NCBI GenBank assembly: GCA_021849425.1
Contig: JAJZSY010000007.1
Location: 37,055 to 101,054 of the forward strand
Reading direction: 5' to 3'
DNA length: 64,000 bases
From: Pseudomonadota bacterium
Lineage (GTDB): Bacteria > Pseudomonadota > Alphaproteobacteria > Acetobacterales > Acetobacteraceae
The stretch's first letter is position 1. Every line of letters starts with the position of its first letter. Positions 53,296 through 61,945 of the stretch are shown in pieces. The position numbers were made by a program, and so were the translations under genes. A model generated the notes under the pieces. The model was not told where the DNA came from. It worked only from the letters and a program-made list of their open reading frames with translations, and did no database searches.

Positions 53296-54204
53296 ATGCG
53301 TTATCCGGCCGCGGTGCTGGCCATTCTCGCCGCCATGTTTCTGGTGCTGCCGCATGTCTATGGCAACCAGTCCGTGCTGTTCACCATGATGACCTTCATG
53401 GCGCTCGCCCAGGGGCTGAACCTGCTTTACGGGTTCACCGGGTATCTGCCGTTCGGCTATGTCGGCTTCTTCGGCACCGGCGCCTACGCCACCTCGCTGC
53501 TGGTGACGTTCACCGGAATGCCGGTGCTGGTCTGCGTGCTCGGTGGCGGGCTGGCGGCGGTCGTGGTCGGGCTCATTCTCGGGCCGCTGCTGCGGCTCTC
53601 GGGCGCGTATTTCTCGATCGCCAATCTCGCCGCCTCGCAGATCATCTATTACGTGGTGGCGAACGAGGCGCTGAAGCATGTGACCGGCGGGCCTTATGGC
53701 GTGAAGATCGAGCAGGTCTACGCGCCGACGGCGAGCTATGCGACGATGTTGGCGGTGCTGCTGCTCGCCACCGGGCTTGCCGCGTATTTCCGGCGTTCGC
53801 GCTTCGGGCTCGGGCTGCGGGCGATGCATCAGGACCCGATCAGCGCGGGGCTCGCGGGTGTGGATATCGTGCGCGAGCGGCTCATCGTGTGGCTGGCTTC
53901 TGCCGGCATCGCCGGGCTGGCCGGCGGCGCCTATGCGTGGAACCTTTCGGTCTTCTATCCCGATGCGGTGTTCACGTTGCAGATTTCGGTCTTCGCCATC
54001 GTCTTCGCCCTGTTCGGCGGGGTTGGCACGGTGATCGGGCCGCTGCTCGGCGCTGCCTTGCTCTATGCGTTCTACGCGGTGATCGGCGTTTCGGCGCCGC
54101 AATATTTCGAGCTGCTCTACGGGCTGCTGATCGTGCTGCTGGTGCTGTTCCTGCCCAATGGCCTGATGTCGCTGCTGATCCGGAGAAATGTCGATGTCCT
54201 CTGA
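53296..54204 (+). CDS. livM: Branched-chain type ABC transporter, LivM-like permease
   Basis: A 302-residue permease. GLNLLYGFTGYLPFGYVGFFGTGAYATSLLV and RSRFGLGLRAMHQDPISAGLAGVDIVRERL are typical of LivM. GCAGGA upstream supports ATG 53296 over an in-frame GTG at 53275 that overlaps livH. It overlaps the ATPase gene at its 3' end by 17 bases. Confidence 0.9.
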   Translation: MRYPAAVLAILAAMFLVLPHVYGNQSVLFTMMTFMALAQGLNLLYGFTGYLPFGYVGFFGTGAYATSLLVTFTGMPVLVCVLGGGLAAVVVGLILGPLLRLSGAYFSIANLAASQIIYYVVANEALKHVTGGPYGVKIEQVYAPTASYATMLAVLLLATGLAAYFRRSRFGLGLRAMHQDPISAGLAGVDIVRERLIVWLASAGIAGLAGGAYAWNLSVFYPDAVFTLQISVFAIVFALFGGVGTVIGPLLGAALLYAFYAVIGVSAPQYFELLYGLLIVLLVLFLPNGLMSLLIRRNVDVL

Positions 54205-54901
54205 ACCGCTGCTGCGGCTGGAAGGGGTGAGCAAGCGCTTCGGCGGGCTCACCGTGCTCGACCGGCAGAGTTTCTCGGTGTCCGCGGGCGAGATTGTCGG
54301 GCTCGTCGGGCCCAACGGCTCGGGCAAGACGACGACGATCAACGTCATCTCCGGCGTGCACCAGGCCGATGCCGGGCGCATCCTGTTCGAGGGGCGGGAA
54401 ATCCAGCGCCTGAAGCTGTTTCGCATCGCCCGGCTCGGCATCAACCGCAGCTTCCAGGTGCCGAAATGTTTTCGGGCGATGCGGGTGCGCGAGAATATCG
54501 AGGTTGCCGCGACCTTCGCCGGGCGCGGCGCGGTTGATATCGACGAGATTCTCGCCGGCATCGGGCTCGCCGACCAGGCCGACGCGATCGCCGGGGCGCT
54601 GACGGTCAACCAGCAGAAGATGCTCGATCTCGGCCGCGCGCTGGCGACCAATCCGCGGCTGCTGCTGATCGACGAGATCGGCGCCGGGCTCAATCCGGCG
54701 GAACTCGGGGGCATCGCCGAGCTGCTGAAATCGCTCGCCGCGCGGGGCATCGCGCTCATCGTCGTCGAGCATCTGCTCGATTTCCTCAACCGCATCACCG
54801 ACCGGGTGATCGTGCTGGGCGCGGGGCGGATGCTGTTCGAGGGCTCGCTCAAGGCGGCATCGCAGGACCCGGACGTGGTTGCCGCGTTCATCGGAGGCTG
54901 A
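54188..54901 (+). CDS. livG: Branched-chain type ABC transporter, LivG-like ATPase
   Basis: A 237-residue ATPase. It has Walker A GPNGSGKTT, NRSFQVPKCFRAMRVREN typical of LivG, and Walker B LLLIDEIGAGLNP. The usual LSGGQ signature is replaced by ALTVNQQKMLDLGRAL, a variant seen in some LivG proteins. It is followed four bases later by livF. Confidence 0.9.
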   Translation: MSMSSEPLLRLEGVSKRFGGLTVLDRQSFSVSAGEIVGLVGPNGSGKTTTINVISGVHQADAGRILFEGREIQRLKLFRIARLGINRSFQVPKCFRAMRVRENIEVAATFAGRGAVDIDEILAGIGLADQADAIAGALTVNQQKMLDLGRALATNPRLLLIDEIGAGLNPAELGGIAELLKSLAARGIALIVVEHLLDFLNRITDRVIVLGAGRMLFEGSLKAASQDPDVVAAFIGG

Positions 54902-54905
54902 CGGC

Positions 54906-55607
54906 ATGACCCTTCTCGCACTCAAGGGCGTCGAGTCCGGATATGGCCCGATGCAGGTTCTCTGGGGCATCGACCTCGCGGTGGACGCGGGCGAGACGGT
55001 GATCCTGCTTGGCGCCAACAGCGCCGGCAAGACCACGCTGCTGCGCACGATCATCGGGCTGCTGCCCTGCACCGGCGGGACGATCACGTTCGATGGCGAG
55101 CCGGTCGGCGCGCTGCCGCCGGACCAGCGCATCCGCCGCGGCATCGCCTTCATGTCCGAACTCGGCGTGTTTCCCGGCCTGACCATCGAGGAGAATATCC
55201 GCCTCGGCGGCTATTTCCTCTCGGCCGCCGAGGTGCGGCGGCGTAGCGGCCGGCTCTACGAACTGTTTCCCGCGCTCGCCGGCAAGCGGCGCGATCTCGC
55301 CTCCAGCCTGTCGGGCGGGCAGCGCAAGATGCTCGGCATCGCCAAGGTGCTGGTCTCCGAGCCGAAACTGCTGCTGATGGACGAGCCCTCGTCCGGCCTT
55401 GCGCCGGTCTTCGTCAAGCAGGTGGTCGATGTTCTGAAGACCGCGATCACCGGCGGGATGACGCTGCTGATCGCCGAACAGAACGTCGCTTTCCTGCCGC
55501 TGGCCGATCGGGGCTACCTGATCGATGGCGGGCGGGTGCGGCTTTCCGGCACGCGCGCCGAGCTGGAGGCGAGCGACGCCGTGCACGAGGCCTATTTCGG
55601 CCTCTGA
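54906..55607 (+). CDS. livF: Branched-chain type ABC transporter, LivF-like ATPase
   Basis: A 233-residue ATPase. It has Walker A GANSAGKTT, the FPGLTIEENIRLGGYFL segment, signature SLSGGQRKMLGIAKVL and Walker B LLLMDEPSSGLAPVFV. With livG it powers the permease pair. The start at 54906 is five bases after the livG stop; an in-frame upstream start lies inside livG. Confidence 0.92.
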   Translation: MTLLALKGVESGYGPMQVLWGIDLAVDAGETVILLGANSAGKTTLLRTIIGLLPCTGGTITFDGEPVGALPPDQRIRRGIAFMSELGVFPGLTIEENIRLGGYFLSAAEVRRRSGRLYELFPALAGKRRDLASSLSGGQRKMLGIAKVLVSEPKLLLMDEPSSGLAPVFVKQVVDVLKTAITGGMTLLIAEQNVAFLPLADRGYLIDGGRVRLSGTRAELEASDAVHEAYFGL

Positions 55608-56021
55608 GCGCCGCCGCCGCTCCCGGTGGGGCGGTGCTGATGGAACAAGGGCGCGAAATCAGTGACTTACGATGAGGACTTCGCGCGAGTTGTCCACAGA
55701 AATCTGAATAAGCCTGTGGACAAGGGCGGGGTAATCGGCAAGGTTTCGCTCCGTGTGCGGCAGGTTTTCGATTTCCCGGCGCGGCAGCGGGTCGATATCC
55801 ATCGTACGACGCTTGTGCCGGTTTCGGGAAGGGGCGGCATCCGGCGGGCTTGAACATGGGCGATTGCCTTGCCCATCGCGCCGCCAATCTGCGCCAGAAA
55901 ACGCGCTGACGATGAGTAACACGCGCCGCGATTCGATGACACTACGGTTAAACTTGCTGCCAAGGATGACATCTTCTTGAGGAAGACGCGAAAGGCGATT
56001 GTCCCCCGGCATTCCGCCCTA
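55608..56021. other. Intergenic region, possible decayed genes, no CDS supported
   Basis: A 414-base gap between the liv operon and the tandem repeats. Open frames exist on both strands (for example 55659-56012 on the minus strand) but none shows a family I recognise or a good ribosome site. It contains an inverted repeat with DnaA-box-like arms near 55.7 kb. Confidence 0.45.
55690..55723. promoter_or_regulatory. Inverted repeat with DnaA-box-like arms
   Basis: TTGTCCACAG at 55690-55699 and CTGTGGACAA at 55714-55723 form perfect ten-base arms around 14 bases. Each arm differs from the DnaA box TTATCCACA at one position. It could be a protein-binding dyad, an RNA hairpin or chance within a decayed gene. 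There is no replication gene nearby. Confidence 0.35.
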
Positions 56022-56126
56022 TAGAGCATCATCCGGTCGGATGGAGTCATCTGATCGGATAAAGATGCTCGAATTATCAACAAGATAGAGCACTACAGCC
56101 GATCCGGATGGATCGGAAAGTGCTCT
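56022..56126 (+). repeat. Interspersed repeat copy D, first of a tandem pair
   Basis: Full copy of 105 bases from TAGAGCATCATCCGGTCGG to AAAGTGCTCT, with CTGATCGGATAAAGATGCTC and GCCGATCCGGATGGATCGG. It is directly followed by copy E; the two differ at only a few positions. Confidence 0.9.
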
Positions 56127-56231
56127 GGAGCATCATCCGGTCGGATGGAGTCATCTGATCGGATAAAGATGCTCGAATTATCAACAAGATAGAGTACTAC
56201 AGCCGATCCGGATGGATCGGGAAGTGTTCTA
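56127..56231 (+). repeat. Interspersed repeat copy E, second of a tandem pair
   Basis: A 105-base near-identical tandem duplicate of copy D. Differences include the first bases (GGAGC for TAGAGC), GAGTAC for GAGCAC, and GGGAAGTGTTCTA at the end. It lies 36 bases before the start of the ABC binding-protein gene. Confidence 0.9.
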
Positions 56232-56266
56232 ATGACGAAATGGACAGGCTGGGTGCGGAGAACGTC

Positions 56267-57289
56267 ATGCGACGGCTGATTGCGGCAGGATTTGGCGTCT
56301 CCATAATCATCATCGCGGCGGTTCTGCTGTGGCCGGCATCGACGTCCGGGCTTGTGCTCTACGCGGCGCTTGACTACGCGCCCGCCATCGGCAAGGCATT
56401 CGCCAAGAAGACCGGAATTCCCATCCGCGTCATCCGCCTGTCGACCGGGGCGCTGCTGGCGCGGATCACCGCCGAGGGCGATCATCCCGACTGGGATATC
56501 GGCTGGTTCGATGGCGCGACCGCCGCCGTTTCGCTCGATCGGGCCGGACTCCTGGCCCATGGGCTGCGGCCGCCGGTGACGCTCACCGCGACCGGCCGCT
56601 CAATGCTGCCGTCGGACGGTGCCTATGTGCCCACCGGCTTCACCCTCGCGGGCGTGTTCGTGATGAGGAAGTCATCCACGCTCCCGCCGCCGAAGACGTG
56701 GAACGATCTCGCCACGCCGCCCTATCGCGGCGTTGTCGGCATGAACGACCCCGCGATTTCCGGCCCGACCTACCCGGCACTGGCCGGCATGCTCAAGACC
56801 GCCGGCGGCTGGCCGCAGGGCAAGAGTTTCGTCACCGCGCTGAAGGCCAACGGGTTGCAGGTCTTCGCCAAGAACGATGCCACGTTGGCCGCCCTGCGCA
56901 GCGGCACGATCAAGCTGGCGATCGTGCAATCCTCCGCCGCCGTGAACGCGGCCCGCAACAGCGATCACGATCTCACCGTCATTTATCCGCGTCCCGCCTA
57001 CGTGCTTCCGAACGTCATCGTGCTGCCGAAAGGTCTGCACGGCCGGGCGCTGCGCGAGGCGAAGGCCTTCATCGCCTTTGCCGAAAGCCCCGCCGGCCAG
57101 GCCATCCGCAAACGCGAAGGCGAGGGCGACAGCTATTACTGGCCGGTCACCGCGCTATCCGCGCCCCGCCGCGCCTTGCCGCCGCTGACGACGCTCGATC
57201 TCGCGACGCTCGACGCGGCAAGCTGGGGCGCGCGGGAGAAGGACGTGCTGGCCTGGTTCGCCCACGCGGTCGACGGGGCGGGGTCTTGA
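56267..57289 (+). CDS. Iron/2-aminoethylphosphonate-type ABC substrate-binding protein
   Basis: A 340-residue periplasmic protein with an N-terminal signal or anchor (RRLIAAGFGVSIIIIAAVLLW). The family-1 fold shows LVLYAALDYAPAIGKAFAKKTGIPI, WDIGWFDGATAAVSLDRAGLL, PKTWNDLATPPYRGVVGMNDPAISGPTY. This resembles AfuA/FbpA and the PhnS2-type AEP-binding proteins. GGAG six bases before ATG 56267 decides the start over an ATG at 56240. The substrate is unresolved between ferric iron and an organophosphonate. Confidence 0.82.
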   Translation: MRRLIAAGFGVSIIIIAAVLLWPASTSGLVLYAALDYAPAIGKAFAKKTGIPIRVIRLSTGALLARITAEGDHPDWDIGWFDGATAAVSLDRAGLLAHGLRPPVTLTATGRSMLPSDGAYVPTGFTLAGVFVMRKSSTLPPPKTWNDLATPPYRGVVGMNDPAISGPTYPALAGMLKTAGGWPQGKSFVTALKANGLQVFAKNDATLAALRSGTIKLAIVQSSAAVNAARNSDHDLTVIYPRPAYVLPNVIVLPKGLHGRALREAKAFIAFAESPAGQAIRKREGEGDSYYWPVTALSAPRRALPPLTTLDLATLDAASWGAREKDVLAWFAHAVDGAGS

Positions 57290-57314
57290 TCGCGCAGCGC
57301 AGACCCGTTTGCCG

Positions 57315-58871
57315 ATGAGGTCCGGCGCGGCCGGCCTGCGGGCCGCGATCATCGCTGTGCTGATCGCGACCTTCTTTGTCTACCCGCTGGTTCGCCTGCT
57401 GGTCATGCCGTTTCTTTCCGGTCACGGCGCGGCCGGCGACTGGCCGGCCTTCGTCGTCTCCCTGCTGCTCTCGGTCGGCACGGCGATCATCGCCGCACCG
57501 CTCGGCGCGCTTTTCGCCCTCTTTACCACGACGGCGGAGGGCCCGGTCGCCCGCGCCGCCACGCTGACGCTCTGGGGCCTGTTCCTGACGCCGAGTTACA
57601 TGCTGACGACCGGCTGGATGATCATTTTCAGCAACCACGCCTTGCGCGCCACGCTTGCCGGGCAGGCCTTCTTCGGCGTCGGCGGCCTGATGATGCTCTA
57701 TGTCGTCAAGGCGCTGCCGTTTTCCGCCCTGGTCGCGCGGGCCACTCTCGCCGCCGCCGATTCGGCGCCGGCCGAGGCCGCCGCCATCCACGGCGTTCCC
57801 TTCATCCCGCGCGTGCGGATCGGCCTGCGTTTGCTCGCGCCGGCGATGGCGGTCGGCTTCGCCATCGCGGTGATCGAAACCATGCAGGAATTTGGCATCC
57901 CGGCGACGCTCGGCGTCACCAGCCATGTGCCGATCCTGACCTACGCGATCTACCAGCACCTCGCCGAAACCCCGACCGACTTTGCCGGCGCCTCGATCCT
58001 GTGCTGGCGCCTGATCGCCGTTGCGGCGGTGTTCGGCGGCATCGCCATGGCCTGCCGGCGGCAGGGGGCGGCGATCCAGAACGGCCGCATGCGGCCGCCC
58101 GCGCGGCAGCGCCCGGCGTGGCGGCGGGAACTCGTATTCGCCGCGCTGACATGCGTGTTTGCCCTGGTCGGGATCGTCATTCCGGTCGTGGCATTGTTCG
58201 CGCGCGCGCTCCAGCCGCTGCCCGTTCCCATGCCGCATCCCGGCGCGGTGCTGCGATCGCTCGGCTTCGGCATGGTCGGCGCGACGATGTCGCTCGGCGT
58301 CGCCGTGCTGATCCTGCGCCTGCGCGCCTCCCGCGCCCGCCGCATCACGGCGGTGCTCGACGTCGCTCTGGTCGCGAACATGGCGGTGCCCGGCCTCGTG
58401 CTCGGCGCCAGCTACATCGTCGCCTTCAACAACGACCTGCTCCCGCTCTATGGCAGTCGGCTTCTGCTGCTGATCGGCTACACCGCGGGCATGGCCCCGC
58501 TCGCCCTGCGCATGATGCAGGGCGCGCTGGACGATCTCGATCCCAATCTCGTGGCAGCGGCGCGGCTGCACGGCCTGCCGCGCCTGACGCGGCTGGTGGA
58601 TATCGAGGGCATGCTGCTGATCCGGCCCTTCACCTATGCTTATCTGCTTGTCGCCGCCGCGATCATGTTCGAACTGCCGGTCTCCGAACTGCTCTATCCG
58701 CCGGGGGCCACGCCGCTTGGCGTCGCCATCGTCACGCTCGACCAGATGAGCGACTACGCCGCCTCGGCGCGGCTCGCCCTGTTCGGCCTCGGCGCGATGG
58801 CCGGGCTCGCGCTTCTGCTCGCGGCCGGCGTTGCCCTGCTCGCCGCGCCGCGGCGCCTGCGCCCGGCATGA
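57315..58871 (+). CDS. Iron/2-aminoethylphosphonate-type ABC permease (double length)
   Basis: A 518-residue permease containing two homologous halves of six spans, each with a cytoplasmic EAA-type loop (EAAAIHGVPFIPRVRIGLRLLAPAM and VAAARLHGLPRLTRLVDIEGMLL). This single-chain form occurs in SfuB/FbpB and in the PhnU2 permeases. A TTG at 57309 is a possible earlier start. It overlaps the ATPase gene by four bases. Confidence 0.87.
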   Translation: MRSGAAGLRAAIIAVLIATFFVYPLVRLLVMPFLSGHGAAGDWPAFVVSLLLSVGTAIIAAPLGALFALFTTTAEGPVARAATLTLWGLFLTPSYMLTTGWMIIFSNHALRATLAGQAFFGVGGLMMLYVVKALPFSALVARATLAAADSAPAEAAAIHGVPFIPRVRIGLRLLAPAMAVGFAIAVIETMQEFGIPATLGVTSHVPILTYAIYQHLAETPTDFAGASILCWRLIAVAAVFGGIAMACRRQGAAIQNGRMRPPARQRPAWRRELVFAALTCVFALVGIVIPVVALFARALQPLPVPMPHPGAVLRSLGFGMVGATMSLGVAVLILRLRASRARRITAVLDVALVANMAVPGLVLGASYIVAFNNDLLPLYGSRLLLLIGYTAGMAPLALRMMQGALDDLDPNLVAAARLHGLPRLTRLVDIEGMLLIRPFTYAYLLVAAAIMFELPVSELLYPPGATPLGVAIVTLDQMSDYAASARLALFGLGAMAGLALLLAAGVALLAAPRRLRPA

Positions 58872-59923
58872 GCGCAGCACTCGCCATCGACGGCGTCGCC
58901 GTGCAGCGCGGCGGCCGCCTGGTCGTCGAGGATGCGGCGCTGAGCCTGTCCCCCGGCGAATGCGTCGTGCTGGCCGGCGAGTCCGGATCGGGCAAGACCA
59001 GCCTGCTGCGGGTGATCGGCGGGCTCGACCGGCCGGCGCGCGGCGCGATCCGCATCGGCGATGTCCTGGTCGACGATGCCGCCGCCACCTTCGTCCGTCC
59101 CGAGGCGCGCGGCCTTGGCATGGTGTTCCAGGATTTCGCGCTCTGGCCGCATCTGTCCGTTCTCGAAAACGTGGCGGTGGTGATCCGCGACCGTGCCGGG
59201 CGGGAGCGCAAGGCGCTGGCCCTTCTCGACCAGTTCGGCGTCGCCGCCTGCGCGGGACGCCTGCCGGCCACCCTGTCGGGCGGGCAGCAGCAGCGCGTCG
59301 GCCTTGCCCGTGCCCTGGCCGCAGCACCTCGCCTGCTGATGCTCGACGAGCCGTTCTCCAGTCTCGATGTCGAGACCAGGGAAACCCTGCGCACCGAGCT
59401 TCGCGCGCTGATCGTCGAAACCGGATTGGCCGCGCTCTGCATCTCGCACGATCCGGCGGATATCGCGCGCCTCGCGGACCGCGTCGCCATTCTTGAAGAT
59501 CGCCGCCTGACCGCCTGCGCCACGCCGGATGCCATGTTCGCCCGGCCGGCGACCCCCTATGCGGCGCGCCTCGCCGGGCTGTGCGGCGGAGTTCTGGTGC
59601 CGGTGCGCGCGGCGGGGGACGACGCCGCCATTGTCTTCGGTGGTACGCCGCTCGGCATTCCCGGCGGCGCCTCCCGCCTCGCCGGTGCGGCGCAGGCGCT
59701 GCTGTTCTGGCCGCGCGGTGCGATGTCCCTCGCCGCAGAGGGCATGCCGGCTACCTGCATCGGCGCGCATTTCGAGGCCGGACACTGGCAGGCGTTGTTG
59801 CGGATCGACGGCCTCGCCGCCCCGGTTCCGGTGCAATGCGAGACCCCGCCGCCGCGCGGCGTCGTCGCCCTGCATGTCGCGGCCGACCGGCTGCACCTGT
59901 TTCCGTTCAATCCGGCCGGGTAA
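58868..59923 (+). CDS. Iron/2-aminoethylphosphonate-type ABC ATPase
   Basis: A 351-residue ATPase with Walker A GESGSGKTS, Q-loop VFQDFALWPHLSV, signature [15 protein letters not shown], Walker B LLMLDEPFSSLD and H-loop CISHDP. A C-terminal extension of about 120 residues is TOBE-like, as in FbpC/PotA/PhnT2 proteins. It completes the three-gene importer. Confidence 0.9.
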   Translation: MSAALAIDGVAVQRGGRLVVEDAALSLSPGECVVLAGESGSGKTSLLRVIGGLDRPARGAIRIGDVLVDDAAATFVRPEARGLGMVFQDFALWPHLSVLENVAVVIRDRAGRERKALALLDQFGVAACAGRLPATLSGGQQQRVGLARALAAAPRLLMLDEPFSSLDVETRETLRTELRALIVETGLAALCISHDPADIARLADRVAILEDRRLTACATPDAMFARPATPYAARLAGLCGGVLVPVRAAGDDAAIVFGGTPLGIPGGASRLAGAAQALLFWPRGAMSLAAEGMPATCIGAHFEAGHWQALLRIDGLAAPVPVQCETPPPRGVVALHVAADRLHLFPFNPAG

Positions 59924-60233
59924 TGCCGCCCGGGTTATCAACTGTATCCGACACCATACCCGGCCGCGCAAGGAGGAGACCGATACTAAGCGGCCTCATC
60001 TTTCTGGCATTCGGAGGACTTATGATCCGCTTGGCTCTGACCAGCCACTGAACTTGCCTCCTGCCACGATCAGAGCCTCGCTCGGACAGCCAAGTGTCAA
60101 GCGAAAGCCAGTTCCTTTCATACCGGCATTGTGCAGCGCCTCTCATTGAACGGCCACACCCTCACGATAAAAATGCGAAGGCCAGATTGTTTCCGATCCA
60201 TCCTCGCGGTGACGCCACGTTGAGTGCGGGCGC
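59924..60233. other. Intergenic region with a possible transposase relic
   Basis: No intact gene. On the plus strand, about 59985-60051, LSGLIFLAFGGLMIRLALTSH precedes a stop and resembles the hydrophobic C-terminal end of IS4/IS5-type transposases. The upstream part of such a gene is missing, so it is at best a remnant. The rest has no clear feature. Confidence 0.3.
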
Positions 60234-61077
60234 TCACTCGGCCGCAAGCCTGACCTCAATCGGGATGCCCTCGATCGGACATTCCTCGGTCCCGAGGCTC
60301 GGCCGTGTAAGACCTTCGACCTTCGCGCGCACCGCCTCGGGATTTTCAATCCACTCGCGATAGAAATCGTAGGGGCAGACTGCCTTGCCCGGCTCGTTTT
60401 CATGGGAATTCACCATCCCGGTATATCCACGATGGAGCAGCTTGAAGAGGTGGTTCTCCGACTGGCCATTACGGCGTGCGTCGCGCAGTAGGGACTTCGA
60501 AAGCTGCGCATACTGGATGCCATACTCCTCCTCCCCGCATTCGCCGAGCGTGCGCCCGTCGAACCCGATGATCGCGGAGTGTCCGAAATAGGAATAAACC
60601 CCGTCGAAGCCAGCGGCGTTGGCAACCGCGACATAGACATTGTTGGCCCAGGCCATGGACTTGGCCATCATGACCTGCTGGTCCTTTGCGGGATACATGT
60701 AGCCCTGGCAGCGAACAACCAGTTCCGCCCCCTTCATCGCGCAATCGCGCCAGATCTCCGGATAGTTGCCGTCATCGCAGATGATCAGGCTGATTTTCAG
60801 GCCCTTCGGGCCCTCCGTGACATAGGTCGTCGACCCTGGATACCAGCCTTCGATCGGCGTCCATGGCATGATCTTGCGATATTTCTGGACGATCTTTCCT
60901 GTGTCGTCGATCAGGATCAGCGTGTTGTAGGGCATCTTGCGCGGATGCTCCTCATGACGTTCTCCGGTCAGCGAAAACACGCCCCAAACCTTGGCCTTGC
61001 GACAGGCTTCGGCAAAGATCTCGGTTTCGTCGCCCGGAATGACGGAAGCAGTCTCCAACATCTCGTTACGGTCATAC
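60234..61077 (-). pseudogene. amiE: Aliphatic amidase, 5' end lost at an IS21-family element
   Basis: The residues from [21 protein letters not shown] to the C-terminus match aliphatic amidases almost throughout. Conserved parts are [15 protein letters not shown], the Lys in QKYRKIMPW, the nucleophile Cys in [20 protein letters not shown], and [17 protein letters not shown]. The first 66 or so residues, including the catalytic Glu of the VFPEYS motif, are absent. The frame stays open 56 bases into the IS end (ATG at 61133), making a chimeric product that should be inactive. Confidence 0.92.
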
Positions 61078-61108
61078 TGTTGATTTCCGCTGAGATCTGA
61101 CCCGGGAA
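61078..61108. repeat. IS21 terminal inverted repeat, left
   Basis: Thirty-one bases identical to the complement of the right end. It abuts the broken amidase gene and provides the first codons of its chimeric reading frame. Confidence 0.93.
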
Positions 61109-61150
61109 TTCCATCGAGATTTGACCCGCCCATAGTTTATGATTTGAGTT

Positions 61151-61945
61151 TCATGATGGGGTCAAGGCTGGATTTTTCTCCTTTCGTTTTTGGGATTTCT
61201 GCACGGAGCTATTTTTGAACCTGAAGCTGTCATTTCCGGTCTCGAGGATATGGCAGTGGTGGGTGAGGCGATCGAGGAGCGCGGTGGTCATCTTGGCGTC
61301 GCCGAAGACGGCGGACCATTCGCTGAAGCTCAGGTTGGTGGTGATGACGACGCTGGTGCGCTCGTAGAGCTTGCTGAGCAGATGGAACAGCAAAGCTCCG
61401 CCTGAGGCGCTGAAGGGCAGATAGCCAAGCTCATCGAGGATGACGAGGTCGGCATGGATCAGACGGCCGGCGATTTGCCCAGCCTTTCCCTGAGCTTTTT
61501 CCTGCTCCAGAGCATTGACCAGCTCGACGGTGGAGAAGAAGCGGACGCGCTTTTTGTGATGCTCGACGGCCTGCACGCCGAGCGCGGTGGCGATGTGGGT
61601 TTTGCCCGTGCCCGGGCCGCCGACGAGCACGACATTGTCGGCGGGTTCGATGAAGTCGCAACGATGCAACTGGCGGACCAGGGCCTCATTGACCTCGCTG
61701 CTGGCGAAGTCGAAGCCGGCCAGGTCGCGATAGGCCGGGAAGCGGGCGGCCTTGAACTGATAGGCCATGGAGCGGACCTCGCGCTCAGCGGTCTCGGCCT
61801 TGAGCAACTGGGAGAGTACCGGGATGGCGGCTTCGAAGGCCGGGGCACCCTGCTGGGCCAGTTCATCGACGGCCTGTGCCATGCCGTGCATTTTGAGGCT
61901 GCGCAGCATGATGACGAGCGCGCCGGTGGCGGGATCATGACGCAT
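61151..61945 (-). CDS. istB: IS21-family helper ATPase IstB
   Basis: A 264-residue AAA+ ATPase that assists the transposase. Walker A is GGPGTGKTH near residue 108, with Walker [14 protein letters not shown] and sensor [18 protein letters not shown]. The ATG at 61945 overlaps the end of istA by 11 bases, suggesting coupled translation. Intact. Confidence 0.95.
   Translation of the reverse strand: MRHDPATGALVIMLRSLKMHGMAQAVDELAQQGAPAFEAAIPVLSQLLKAETAEREVRSMAYQFKAARFPAYRDLAGFDFASSEVNEALVRQLHRCDFIEPADNVVLVGGPGTGKTHIATALGVQAVEHHKKRVRFFSTVELVNALEQEKAQGKAGQIAGRLIHADLVILDELGYLPFSASGGALLFHLLSKLYERTSVVITTNLSFSEWSAVFGDAKMTTALLDRLTHHCHILETGNDSFRFKNSSVQKSQKRKEKNPALTPS

Noticed and set aside
55659..56012. 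117-codon minus-strand frame in the gap after livF
   Set aside because: Unrecognised sequence without a ribosome site; it may be a decayed gene but cannot be called.
57147..59327. 726-codon open frame antisense to the ABC permease/ATPase
   Set aside because: Low-complexity Arg/Gly-rich product and overlap with two clear genes on the plus strand.
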